Assembly (NCBI GenBank): GCA_015258485.1
Contig: JABZIF010000038.1
Location: 1 to 8,869, forward strand
Origin: Atopobiaceae bacterium
Lineage (GTDB): Bacteria > Actinomycetota > Coriobacteriia > Coriobacteriales > Atopobiaceae
Reading direction: 5' to 3'
DNA length: 8,869 nt
Part shown: positions 1 through 6,378 of the stretch, piece after piece
How positions within the stretch are numbered: position 1 is the first letter of the stretch
Layout of the letters: each line of letters starts with the position of its first letter
Made by a program: the position numbers and the translations under genes
The notes under the pieces: model-generated
Seen by the model: the letters and a program-made list of their open reading frames with translations, nothing else
Database searches by the model: none
Told to the model about the DNA's origin: nothing

Positions 1-277
1 CAAAAGTCGTCGCTCTATATGTTCTCACCACACCACACCAACAAAAAACCACGCAGACTTGGAGCGTTTATCGCCAAATTTAAAAATCGACATTAATTAA
101 ACTTTTTTCATAAAAATAAATAGGATATTTTTTGCGTAGAAATTTAAATTTATAGACTGTGTTATATAGAATAACCTCGTATGCATGAATAAATTATGAT
201 TTATCCATTTAAATACCAAAAATATCTCTAAATACATAAAATATACATTACCAGTTACTTTTTAGAGAGAAGGCCTC
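1..277. other. AT-rich non-coding region upstream of the first zinc-ribbon gene
   Basis: No convincing gene is seen here. The first ~95 bases are less AT-rich and read open in all three forward frames (stops at 80-82, 94-96 and 98-100), so they could be the tail of a gene from the left, but I cannot choose a frame. From about 100 to 260 the DNA is very AT-rich, as expected of a promoter region. It holds a 12-bp perfect palindrome (AAATTTAAATTT, 140-151) and a 6-bp inverted repeat (ATAAAT/ATTTAT, 189-194 and 199-204). A possible but weak promoter pair is TCGACA (87-92) with TAAAAA (111-116), 18 bases apart. None of these is strong enough to name a regulator. Confidence 0.5.
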
Positions 278-1183
278 ATGGACAGTCAAAATCTTGACTC
301 AAAAGCGCCAACTTTTGACGCTCACAAACAGCTTGCAAAACTTGATAAATATGACAATACCAAATTGTCCTTAGTTATTGCTGTTGCTGCTGTTATCAGT
401 GCAATCTTCTTTGTACTTCCTGTACTTGAAATTCGTACAGCTCAACTTGTCTCATTCGGCTTTTCTTTTGCAGAACTATCCTCGGTTTTATCGCTCCTTA
501 GTACTGCTTTAACCATTCTAAAAATGTCTAATAGCACCTATGCTTCTGCTACTCAATTCTTAGGTAACATATCAATTAGTCCTCTGGTACTCTACCTGAC
601 TTTATTTTTATCTCTTGCGATGATGTGTATCTCACTGGCACCTCGATTTAAAAAATTTATCCCTTATCTTTGGATTCCGGCACTCATCAATATTCTTATA
701 CTTGGAAGTATTTCTGCTGGAATTTCAAGCATTATTTCAATGGCAACAGGTCAATCTTCTATCCCGATGTTTACCTGCAGTCTTTCATTTACCGGCTATC
801 TATACTTTATTGTCCATCTTGCAATTATCTGCACAAGTGGACTAATGCTATATCGTGAGCATACAGCCAAGAAATCTACCACAGATACCGTTGCTCCAGG
901 TGCTACCGCTACCATGCCTGCCACAACTATCGCGACACCAGTTGCAACTCAAACTCCAGCTGCATCTACTACCCAGCCAACACCAGAGCCCGCTGTTGCT
1001 CCCGTAACTGCTACTCCCGACGAACAAACTTCACAGGCTGCTGCCCCAGCTAAAGCAACTGTGGAGCCAGCTCAAACTACAACCGAAAATTCAGCTCCGG
1101 TGGCTAAAACCTGCCCAAATTGTGGAGCAGAGGTTTCTGAAAACGCTAAATTCTGCGGTAAATGCGGAACTTCCCTTCAGTAG
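278..1183 (+). CDS. Four-helix membrane protein with C-terminal zinc ribbon, function unknown
   Basis: A 301-residue protein. The ATG start is supported by AGAGAGAAGG a few bases upstream. A short charged N-terminus is followed by hydrophobic segments at about 30-50, 101-121, 127-153 and 166-192; a more weakly hydrophobic stretch at 60-81 could be a further helix or a re-entrant segment. Residues ~197-276 form a disordered linker rich in Pro, Ala and Thr. The protein ends in a compact zinc ribbon with C279, C282, C293 and C296 (CxxC-x10-CxxC). Lysines before the first helix and REHTAKK after the last suggest that both ends, and so the ribbon, are cytoplasmic. The next gene starts 12 bases downstream in the same frame and begins with a near-identical ribbon, so the two are probably one operon whose products may work together. 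I recognise no named family for the membrane part. The reading frame is secure; function is unknown. Confidence 0.9.
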   Translation: MDSQNLDSKAPTFDAHKQLAKLDKYDNTKLSLVIAVAAVISAIFFVLPVLEIRTAQLVSFGFSFAELSSVLSLLSTALTILKMSNSTYASATQFLGNISISPLVLYLTLFLSLAMMCISLAPRFKKFIPYLWIPALINILILGSISAGISSIISMATGQSSIPMFTCSLSFTGYLYFIVHLAIICTSGLMLYREHTAKKSTTDTVAPGATATMPATTIATPVATQTPAASTTQPTPEPAVAPVTATPDEQTSQAAAPAKATVEPAQTTTENSAPVAKTCPNCGAEVSENAKFCGKCGTSLQ

Positions 1184-1222
1184 AAAGAAGACGACATGAA
1201 ATGTCCAAATTGTGGTGCAGAG
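1112..1222 (+). repeat. Pair of 21-bp direct repeats encoding the adjacent zinc ribbons
   Basis: Positions 1112-1132 and 1202-1222 match at 19 of 21 bases and encode CPNCGAE in the last ribbon of the upstream gene and the first ribbon of the downstream gene. The spacing is exactly 90 bp, a multiple of three, and both genes share a frame. Loss of one repeat unit by recombination would therefore fuse the two genes in frame. A third, weaker copy of the motif begins the gene at 3760. The similarity may reflect protein-level conservation and not a recent DNA duplication. Confidence 0.75.
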
Positions 1223-2392
1223 ATAGACGATGACGCTAAGTTCTGTACTGAATGTGGTACAAAAATTGAGGCTCCAAAGCAAGAAGATCAAGTAACTTCT
1301 CCTTCAGAGAAAAATCCTGAAGAAGACGCACCGACAATCGAGCCAACCACGTACTTCCCTGCAGTATCAGCAGATGCTCCAACTGCTACGCAAGCACCTG
1401 CTCCTAGTGCTGTTGCTCCAAAACAAGCACATACCGTCTCTGCTGGTAAAGCAACACAAACAGAACAAAAGCACTCCAAGGTTGCCCGCATCATCCTTAT
1501 CGTATTTATCGCCATCCTCATTATTGGTGCAGCAGGCTTTGGCGGTTGGTGGTTCTACACCACCAAGCAGCAAGATGCTCGCTCCCAAGAGGTAACTCAA
1601 CTTGAAGATTCCTATAATTCCCAAGTCAGCGCCATTGACGTTGATAGCTTAGTATCAAATGGTGACCGCTCTGCTCTCCTCGACGCATATAACCAGCTTG
1701 CAGACATCCAATCCAAAGTCGATGCAGATCAAAAAGACGGCAAATTCACCCTATCTAACGGAAGCGATGATTCCAAGCTTAAGGAAACCACAAGCGCTAT
1801 ATCTGACAAGCAAAAGAAAATCTTCGATTGGTTCCTCAATGACTACAAGAATCGTCTAAGATCAAACTCCATTGATGCAAGCCAAACGACAGACAATGCG
1901 GATGAGACCGACCTTAACAATAAACTTGGTGAGCTCAAGAGTCTCCAAAATAATCTTGAAGACGAGAAGGTCATTTGGGCAAGTAGCACCGATAAAGATG
2001 CTACATATAATTCGTTTAACGATAAAGTTAACGATCAAATTAATAAAGTAACCTCACTGCTCAAGGGTAAGAAATCTCAGGACAAACAGGATGCTCAGGC
2101 AAGTAAATCCGCTGTTAGTAAGTGGGTTGGTACTTACACTGGCATAGGCACCGATAATAAAAAGTTAGAGATTGTTCTTAAAAGTGATGGAACCGTTACA
2201 TATCGCGAAGGTGACACTAAAACCACGGAAGGTACTTGGACAGGTGACGAGAATACCGTGAAGATTAGCTTTGGTGGCCGCATTAGCTCCCGAAGCGAAC
2301 CGTTCACTATCACTTCCAAGGATGGCGGACGTACTATTGCCGTAAGTTCTGATAGTGGTACTTGGCAGACCGATTATTTAACTAAGCGATAA
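1196..2392 (+). CDS. Membrane-anchored zinc-ribbon protein with helical stalk and C-terminal beta domain
   Basis: A 398-residue protein of unknown function. Order of parts: N-terminal zinc ribbon (C3, C6, C17, C20); acidic then Pro/Ala-rich linker (25-90); one membrane helix (about 97-121) preceded by KHSKVAR; a charged, mostly helical region (about 124-300) that looks like a coiled-coil stalk; and a beta-rich domain (about 308-398) beginning KWVGTYTG and containing GTWTGDE and RSEPFT. Positive charge before the helix predicts ribbon inside and stalk plus beta domain outside. The beta domain's pattern (W-G-Y-G start, DGT turn, later GTW) recalls small lipocalin- or NlpE-like barrels, but that is inference. 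The ribosome binding site is weak (AGAAAGAAG), so translation may depend on coupling to the upstream gene, whose stop lies 12 bases before. A strong terminator follows. The protein at 3760-5127 is a clear paralogue over stalk and beta domain. Confidence 0.92.
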   Translation: MKCPNCGAEIDDDAKFCTECGTKIEAPKQEDQVTSPSEKNPEEDAPTIEPTTYFPAVSADAPTATQAPAPSAVAPKQAHTVSAGKATQTEQKHSKVARIILIVFIAILIIGAAGFGGWWFYTTKQQDARSQEVTQLEDSYNSQVSAIDVDSLVSNGDRSALLDAYNQLADIQSKVDADQKDGKFTLSNGSDDSKLKETTSAISDKQKKIFDWFLNDYKNRLRSNSIDASQTTDNADETDLNNKLGELKSLQNNLEDEKVIWASSTDKDATYNSFNDKVNDQINKVTSLLKGKKSQDKQDAQASKSAVSKWVGTYTGIGTDNKKLEIVLKSDGTVTYREGDTKTTEGTWTGDENTVKISFGGRISSRSEPFTITSKDGGRTIAVSSDSGTWQTDYLTKR

Positions 2393-2425
2393 ACGCATAC
2401 CTATTGGTAGCAAAAATTTAAGGGA

Positions 2426-2454
2426 GGGAGCTCCATCATCGGAGCTCCCTTTTT
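2426..2454 (+). terminator. Intrinsic terminator of the first zinc-ribbon gene pair
   Basis: A perfect 9-bp stem (GGGAGCTCC, 2426-2434, with GGAGCTCCC, 2441-2449) encloses a six-base loop and runs directly into TTTTT (2450-2454). It lies 33 bases after the stop at 2392 and separates the zinc-ribbon pair from asnA. Confidence 0.93.
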
Positions 2455-2529
2455 ACATTTTTGTATATCATCAGCATCGTGTTTGCCTCTTTGCAAAATG
2501 GTTAAATCCCAAGAGCTTCTCGCCACAAA

Positions 2530-2557
2530 CTGACGGCAAAAAGACAAAATCTATAAG
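2530..2557 (+). promoter_or_regulatory. Candidate asnA promoter
   Basis: TATAAG (2552-2557) is one base from the consensus -10. CTGACG (2530-2535), four of six to the -35 consensus, lies 16 bases upstream. Transcription would begin around 2563-2565 and leave a leader of only about 20 bases, just enough for the ribosome binding site. A promoter is expected here because a terminator precedes the gene. No T-box motif is seen in the 2455-2583 gap. Confidence 0.4.
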
Positions 2558-2573
2558 TCATATGTTCTAATTC

Positions 2574-2579
2574 AGGAGG
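2574..2579 (+). promoter_or_regulatory. asnA ribosome binding site, decides the start codon
   Basis: AGGAGG is a full Shine-Dalgarno match. A GTG at 2581 is only one base beyond it, too close for initiation. The ATG at 2584 has a four-base spacer, short but workable. This is why the start is placed at 2584 and the protein at 333 residues. Confidence 0.75.
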
Positions 2580-2583
2580 CGTG

Positions 2584-3585
2584 ATGACTCAAATTCCCAA
2601 AGGCTACCGTTCGAGCCTTTCACTTTACGATACTCAAAAAGCAATTGCACAGGTCAAAAATGTGTTTCTCGCAAAGCTCTGTGCTGCCCTTAAACTTTCT
2701 CGTGTAACTGCGCCTCTTATCGTTGATCCGCACACGGGAATGAATGATAACCTCAGCGGCGTGGAACATCCTGTTGCATTTGACCTTCAAAATGTCGATA
2801 AAAACGCCGAGATAGTCCAATCGCTTGCAAAATGGAAACGCTATGCGCTGTGGCGTTATAACTTTGCCGTTGGCCGTGGCTTGGTCTGTGATATGAATGC
2901 GATTCGTCGTGATGAAATACCTGATAATCTGCACTCAATTTATGTCGATCAGTGGGATTGGGAACGTATCATTCCGCAAAATGAGCGTAACGTTGACACA
3001 CTCGAAGAAACTGTATGTCGCATTGTAGAAGCAATTTCTGGAACACTTGACGAACTCAAATGGCATTATCCACAACTAGGAACACAACTAAGCAGAGATG
3101 TTACATTTATAACCTCGCAGGAGCTCGAAGATCTCTACCCTACTCAAACACCAAAGCAGCGAGAAAACCTGTTTGTTCGCGAACATCCGACCACTTTTAT
3201 TGTGGGAATTGGTGCCGCCCTGAAGTCTGGCTCTCCTCACGATCTTCGCTCTCCCGATTACGACGACTGGTCACTTAATGGTGACCTTCTATTTTGGGAT
3301 GACATTCTAAACTGTGCTCTTGAAATCAGTAGTATGGGAATACGCGTGGATGCAAAAACTTTACGGAAGCAACTTAAGATTTCTGGTTGCGAGAATCGTC
3401 TTGAACTTCCCTTCCACAAAATGCTTGTTGATGGTGACCTCCCTCTTACTATTGGCGGTGGCATCGGGCAAAGTAGACTCTGCATGCTTTTGCTAGAAAA
3501 AGCACACGTAGGAGAAGTACAGGCATCTATCTGGGATGATGAGACTGAAGCCATCTGTAAAGAAGCCGACGTAGCATTGCTTTAG
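2584..3585 (+). CDS. asnA: Aspartate--ammonia ligase (asparagine synthetase A)
   Basis: A cytoplasmic enzyme that makes L-asparagine from L-aspartate, ammonia and ATP, giving AMP and pyrophosphate, without glutamine. The 333 residues match the usual AsnA length (about 330) and the family is recognisable throughout: DNLSG (55-59), SLAKWKR (80-86), VDQWDWERI (121-129), SQE (178-180), RSPDYDDW (222-229), SSMGIRVD (249-256) and the glycine-rich GGGIGQSR (291-298) of its class-II aminoacyl-tRNA-synthetase-like fold. No key block is missing and no frameshift is seen. The gene stands alone between two paralogous zinc-ribbon genes, with its own candidate promoter and ribosome binding site and a terminator upstream. 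No clear terminator follows it, so some transcripts may continue into the gene at 3760. Nothing here links it functionally to its neighbours. Confidence 0.97.
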   Translation: MTQIPKGYRSSLSLYDTQKAIAQVKNVFLAKLCAALKLSRVTAPLIVDPHTGMNDNLSGVEHPVAFDLQNVDKNAEIVQSLAKWKRYALWRYNFAVGRGLVCDMNAIRRDEIPDNLHSIYVDQWDWERIIPQNERNVDTLEETVCRIVEAISGTLDELKWHYPQLGTQLSRDVTFITSQELEDLYPTQTPKQRENLFVREHPTTFIVGIGAALKSGSPHDLRSPDYDDWSLNGDLLFWDDILNCALEISSMGIRVDAKTLRKQLKISGCENRLELPFHKMLVDGDLPLTIGGGIGQSRLCMLLLEKAHVGEVQASIWDDETEAICKEADVALL

Positions 3586-3674
3586 TTAATGCGATGTTTA
3601 ACCAAAACGCCTATTTCAATACCGGCTTGTTCAGTATGACAACACAAGATATAGCAATACGGATAAAACATATT

Positions 3675-3702
3675 TTGGTGTTTTCGCAGATAACGCTACA
3701 AT
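3675..3702 (+). promoter_or_regulatory. Candidate promoter of the second zinc-ribbon/stalk gene
   Basis: TACAAT (3697-3702) matches five of six bases of the -10 consensus. TTGGTG (3675-3680), a weak -35, lies 16 bases upstream. Predicted transcription start is about 3709, giving a leader of roughly 50 bases that consists almost wholly of the foldable element at 3722-3751. Confidence 0.5.
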
Positions 3703-3721
3703 AGGGCTCAGTTTATCGTAA

Positions 3722-3751
3722 GTCAGTGTCCTTCACTGGCAGTGTAAGGAG
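3722..3751 (+). promoter_or_regulatory. Two-state leader hairpin overlapping the ribosome binding site
   Basis: The SD sequence AAGGAG (3746-3751) lies eight bases before the ATG at 3760. Two exclusive folds are possible. In one, GTCAGTG (3722-3728) pairs with CACTGGC (3734-3740), with one G-U pair, leaving UCCUU in the loop and the SD outside the stem. In the other, UCCUUCACU (3729-3737) pairs with AGUG-U-AAGGA (3741-3750), with one bulged U, burying the SD. This is read directly from the bases; regulation is inferred. Confidence 0.45.
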
Positions 3752-3759
3752 CAACTAAT

Positions 3760-5127
3760 ATGAATTGCCCCAACTGTGGAGCAGAGATAAGCAAGCATAC
3801 CAAATTCTGCTCTAACTGTGGATACAACCTTTCTAACAGCGAGAATACCGGTGCATCTGAAGCCGCTGGTAAAATATCAGAAAACCAGCAAACCGATTCC
3901 ACTGTTGACCCAGACGTAACGGTACTGACTGAACCTAAGACTGATCCTGAATCCGAGTCTGCAGTTGATTCTGATGAAACCATACTGATAAAGAATGAAC
4001 CTGAGGCTAACTCTGATGAAATCGCTCCAGCAGAATCCACTGCATTTCTCGACAATACACAGTACATTCCAGACTACGACCCTGAAGATTTGGATCCAAC
4101 TACTATCTCAAGTATTGATCCTGCGCAATTTTCTGTAGTAAGTAGCGGGGTTGATTCCGTTGATCGTCATCAAACCAATGACTCTTCAAAAACTTTACGC
4201 TTTGTAGCAATTGGTCTTCTGGCAGCAGTGTTAATAGTCGGCGGACTCGTAATCACGTGGATTGTTCGCGCCCACCAAAATGATTCGTCACAGCGCGGCA
4301 GCGTTCAACAGCGCATTGCATCATATCAGCAGCAAATAGATGCTATTAACGTTAATCCAAACGGAGATAGCAGCCGCTCAGACTTGCTTAATCAATACAA
4401 ACAGCTAGATCAGATTGCTCAGCAAATCTCTTCTGACCAGCAAGCCGGCCAATTCCGTATGCCAAACGGTAATGACGATAACGGTTTAACAATCTTAACC
4501 AGCTCGATTAGTGATCAACAAAAACGAATTCGCAATTGGTTTGATGCCGATTACAAGCGAAGACTGTCTTCAAACAGCTTTACCGATACCGATACCGCTA
4601 ACACGCAAGATAAAAAATCAGTTGATGGCAAAATGACTGAGCTGAAAAAACTCCAAGAAGATCTCCAGAATGAAAAGATTATTTGGGGCTCTGATACCAG
4701 CTCTGGCTCGGCGTTTGATACATATACCTCAAAGGTAAGTGAACAAATTAAAAAGGGTCAATCACTTCAATCTGGTGTCGACGAGAAAGATAAAAAAGAA
4801 GCCGAGAAGAAAAAGAAAGACCAAAAGAACCTGGAAAAGGGTCTTGCATGGGTAGGCCTCTACAGTGGAGACGGTACTGACGGTATTCCTATGGAGGTCA
4901 CCATTCAAAAGGATGGCGTGGTTGTCTGGCGAGTCCAAGGTGAACCTGAGGTGCGGGGCACCTGGTCAGGTGACGAGAAAGGCCTCACGCTCAATTTCAA
5001 CGGACAGGTAAGTCAACGAAGCGAGCCATTTACACTTACGTCTAGTGATGGTGGAAAGACTATCTCTATTAGTTCCAATAGCAGCACATGGAATACCGAT
5101 CACCTACAAAAGAAAGATACTCATTAA
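3760..5127 (+). CDS. Membrane-anchored zinc-ribbon protein with stalk and beta domain, paralogue of 1196-2392
   Basis: A 455-residue protein, function unknown. The ATG is preceded by AAGGAG at eight bases. Parts in order: zinc ribbon (C3, C6, C17, C20); a long acidic linker (about 25-140) rich in Asp, Glu, Ser and Thr; one membrane helix (about 147-169); a Gln- and Lys-rich helical stalk (about 176-360), ending in a highly charged lysine-rich stretch (341-360); and a beta domain (363-448) with AWVGLYSG, GTWSGDE and RSEPFT. Stalk and beta domain align almost continuously with the protein at 1196-2392, sharing NGD-S...LL, ISD-QK, DYK-RL-SNS, NEKIIW-like and TW-TD-L patterns, so one arose by duplication. 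The linkers are unrelated except for short motifs, and this one is about 50 residues longer. Predicted topology is ribbon in, stalk and beta domain out. It has its own promoter and a structured leader, unlike its paralogue. Confidence 0.93.
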   Translation: MNCPNCGAEISKHTKFCSNCGYNLSNSENTGASEAAGKISENQQTDSTVDPDVTVLTEPKTDPESESAVDSDETILIKNEPEANSDEIAPAESTAFLDNTQYIPDYDPEDLDPTTISSIDPAQFSVVSSGVDSVDRHQTNDSSKTLRFVAIGLLAAVLIVGGLVITWIVRAHQNDSSQRGSVQQRIASYQQQIDAINVNPNGDSSRSDLLNQYKQLDQIAQQISSDQQAGQFRMPNGNDDNGLTILTSSISDQQKRIRNWFDADYKRRLSSNSFTDTDTANTQDKKSVDGKMTELKKLQEDLQNEKIIWGSDTSSGSAFDTYTSKVSEQIKKGQSLQSGVDEKDKKEAEKKKKDQKNLEKGLAWVGLYSGDGTDGIPMEVTIQKDGVVVWRVQGEPEVRGTWSGDEKGLTLNFNGQVSQRSEPFTLTSSDGGKTISISSNSSTWNTDHLQKKDTH

Positions 5128-5167
5128 AAAAAATCTTTCTGATAACAAATACATATCCACAACAAGC

Positions 5168-5201
5168 AATCCCCGATATCTCAACGATTATCAGGGATTT
5201 T
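5168..5201 (+). terminator. Probable intrinsic terminator after the second stalk gene
   Basis: AATCCCCGATA (5168-5178) pairs with TATCAGGGATT (5189-5199) with one C/A mismatch around a ten-base loop, followed by a short run of T (5198-5201). It sits 40 bases after the stop at 5127, between two convergent genes. Read from the other strand there is no T run, so it probably serves the plus strand only and the end of the minus-strand gene is undefined. Confidence 0.6.
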
Positions 5202-5228
5202 AACCATTAAGTTTTGTAGATTTTCAAC

Positions 5229-6131
5229 CTATTTAAGTTGGTCTAATCCACTCTTGTCTGTTGCTAAATACCAGTCAATATCAGTTGTTGTAGAGTCTTT
5301 AGGAGCCTGGTCTATTTTTCCTTCCCACTCAGTAGTAGATGAAATATCATGCCCAGAAACTACATAGCGGCTCATATTAGCCTCTCCAGTTACAGAGTGC
5401 CAAACTGTTTCTATCAATCCACTTCCATCATTTTTCACTTGTAAGGATGCTCTAGAACCGCCCGCAGATGCTGCGCCTTCGGCAAGTACTGTTTGAATTT
5501 TAAATGCCTGACTACCACTTTCGTCAAAATTGAAAATAACAATACGACTCATTTCACCCTCATACTTTTGTTTTAAAAGTAGTTGCGGAATTTGAGGGTT
5601 TTTAGGATCCATATATACCAACGAATATTCATATTGAACAGACTTATTTGGAAGGCCTAATTCACTAAAATAGTTCGACGCATTGTCAATTACGTTGGAA
5701 TACTGTTCATATACAGCTTGTTTCATCTGATTTTCTTTAGAAGCATCATCGGACTTTGAGTTATCACTACTGGAAGAACCAGATGAGTCAGGAGGACCAG
5801 AGCTATCTTTTGACCCGCTATCAACAGACTGCTGTTGCTGTTGAGCATTTTGTCTTACAGGTTGACGACTACTAGTAATAACACCAATTCCCACACCTAT
5901 ACCCGCTCCAACAAATACCAAGAGTACTATACCTGCAGCAATTTTGAGCTTTGAAACTTTAAATACACTTGTATTGTTTGCTGAATCAGCCTTAGAGCTC
6001 TCTGAATTTGTGTCAACTACAGCATCTTCAGCAAGCTCACTATCTTCAGAACTCAGCTGATTACCACATTCAGGACAGAAATTTTGCTTTGAATCATATG
6101 ACTTATTACATTTCTTGCAGTATTTTTTCAT
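5229..6131 (-). CDS. Zinc-ribbon, single-helix membrane protein with C-terminal extracytoplasmic domain
   Basis: A 300-residue protein of unknown function; GAGAGG lies seven bases before its ATG. An N-terminal zinc ribbon (C5, C8, C19, C22) is followed by a short acidic linker, one glycine-rich membrane helix (about 62-86), a low-complexity Gln/Ser/Asp stretch (88-135) and a mixed alpha/beta domain (about 136-300). Lysines before the helix predict ribbon inside, C-terminus outside. The overall plan resembles TcaA/YvbJ-type zinc-ribbon membrane proteins of Firmicutes, though I see no sequence match. In the outer domain, MDPKNPQIPQLLL (174-186) followed by VIFNFDESG (198-206) resembles the D-x-DGDG-xPELL pattern of extracytoplasmic domains common in gut anaerobes, but with most calcium-ligand positions lost. 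The domain is unrelated to the beta domain of the two forward stalk proteins. The gene converges on the one at 3760-5127 and is separated from the upstream PTS operon by that operon's terminator. Confidence 0.9.
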   Translation of the reverse strand: MKKYCKKCNKSYDSKQNFCPECGNQLSSEDSELAEDAVVDTNSESSKADSANNTSVFKVSKLKIAAGIVLLVFVGAGIGVGIGVITSSRQPVRQNAQQQQQSVDSGSKDSSGPPDSSGSSSSDNSKSDDASKENQMKQAVYEQYSNVIDNASNYFSELGLPNKSVQYEYSLVYMDPKNPQIPQLLLKQKYEGEMSRIVIFNFDESGSQAFKIQTVLAEGAASAGGSRASLQVKNDGSGLIETVWHSVTGEANMSRYVVSGHDISSTTEWEGKIDQAPKDSTTTDIDWYLATDKSGLDQLK

Positions 6132-6270
6132 ACAATTGCCTCTCGACTTAATCCAAGCTCGATTTTAAATTGCTGTTATGTAATCAAATTAATCATAAGC
6201 TTCATATAAATATAGTCATATCTATCATGAACGATTCATCTAAAGACCATATAGAACTGATAATTTAGTC
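6132..6270 (-). promoter_or_regulatory. AT-rich leader and probable promoter region of the minus-strand zinc-ribbon gene
   Basis: This stretch lies between the PTS operon terminator and the gene starting at 6131, so a promoter is expected. Reading the minus strand, TTCATG followed after 17 bases by TATATG is the best-spaced candidate, but both boxes are weak. An 8-bp direct repeat TAGTCATA occurs at 6213-6220 and 6266-6273. No recognisable operator is seen. Confidence 0.3.
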
Positions 6271-6305
6271 ATAAAAGGCGAGAAGTCCCTCGAACCTCTC
6301 GCCTT
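6271..6305 (-). terminator. Intrinsic terminator of the PTS/GH1 operon
   Basis: AAGGCGAGA (6275-6283) and TCTCGCCTT (6297-6305) form a perfect 9-bp stem around a 13-base loop. On the minus strand the stem is followed by TTTTAT, counting the last two stem bases. It lies about 75 bases past the IIA stop and ends the sugar operon before the zinc-ribbon gene. Confidence 0.8.
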
Positions 6306-6378
6306 ATAAAAAGCAAATATATAACGCCATAAAATTTAAAATTTGCAAACAGTGTAAGCTATCTTTATAGCTGCCTGC

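Noticed and set aside
27..44. CAC/ACC simple repeat near the left edge
   Set aside because: Only a few short units, irregular, with no neighbouring copies.
1..96. C-terminal end of an upstream gene
   Set aside because: All three forward frames are open in the first ~80 bases and none gives a recognisable protein, so no frame can be supported.
2581..2583. GTG at 2581 as the asnA start
   Set aside because: It is one base from the SD; the ATG three bases later has the better spacing.
2455..2583. T-box or amino-acid riboswitch upstream of asnA
   Set aside because: No T-box sequence (AGGGTGG-type) and no terminator/antiterminator pair is visible between the upstream terminator and the gene.
3586..3690. 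Terminator after asnA
   Set aside because: Only weak AT-rich or distant pairings were found (for example AAAACA 3665-3670 with TGTTTT 3679-3684), with no stable stem plus T run, and one overlaps the next promoter.
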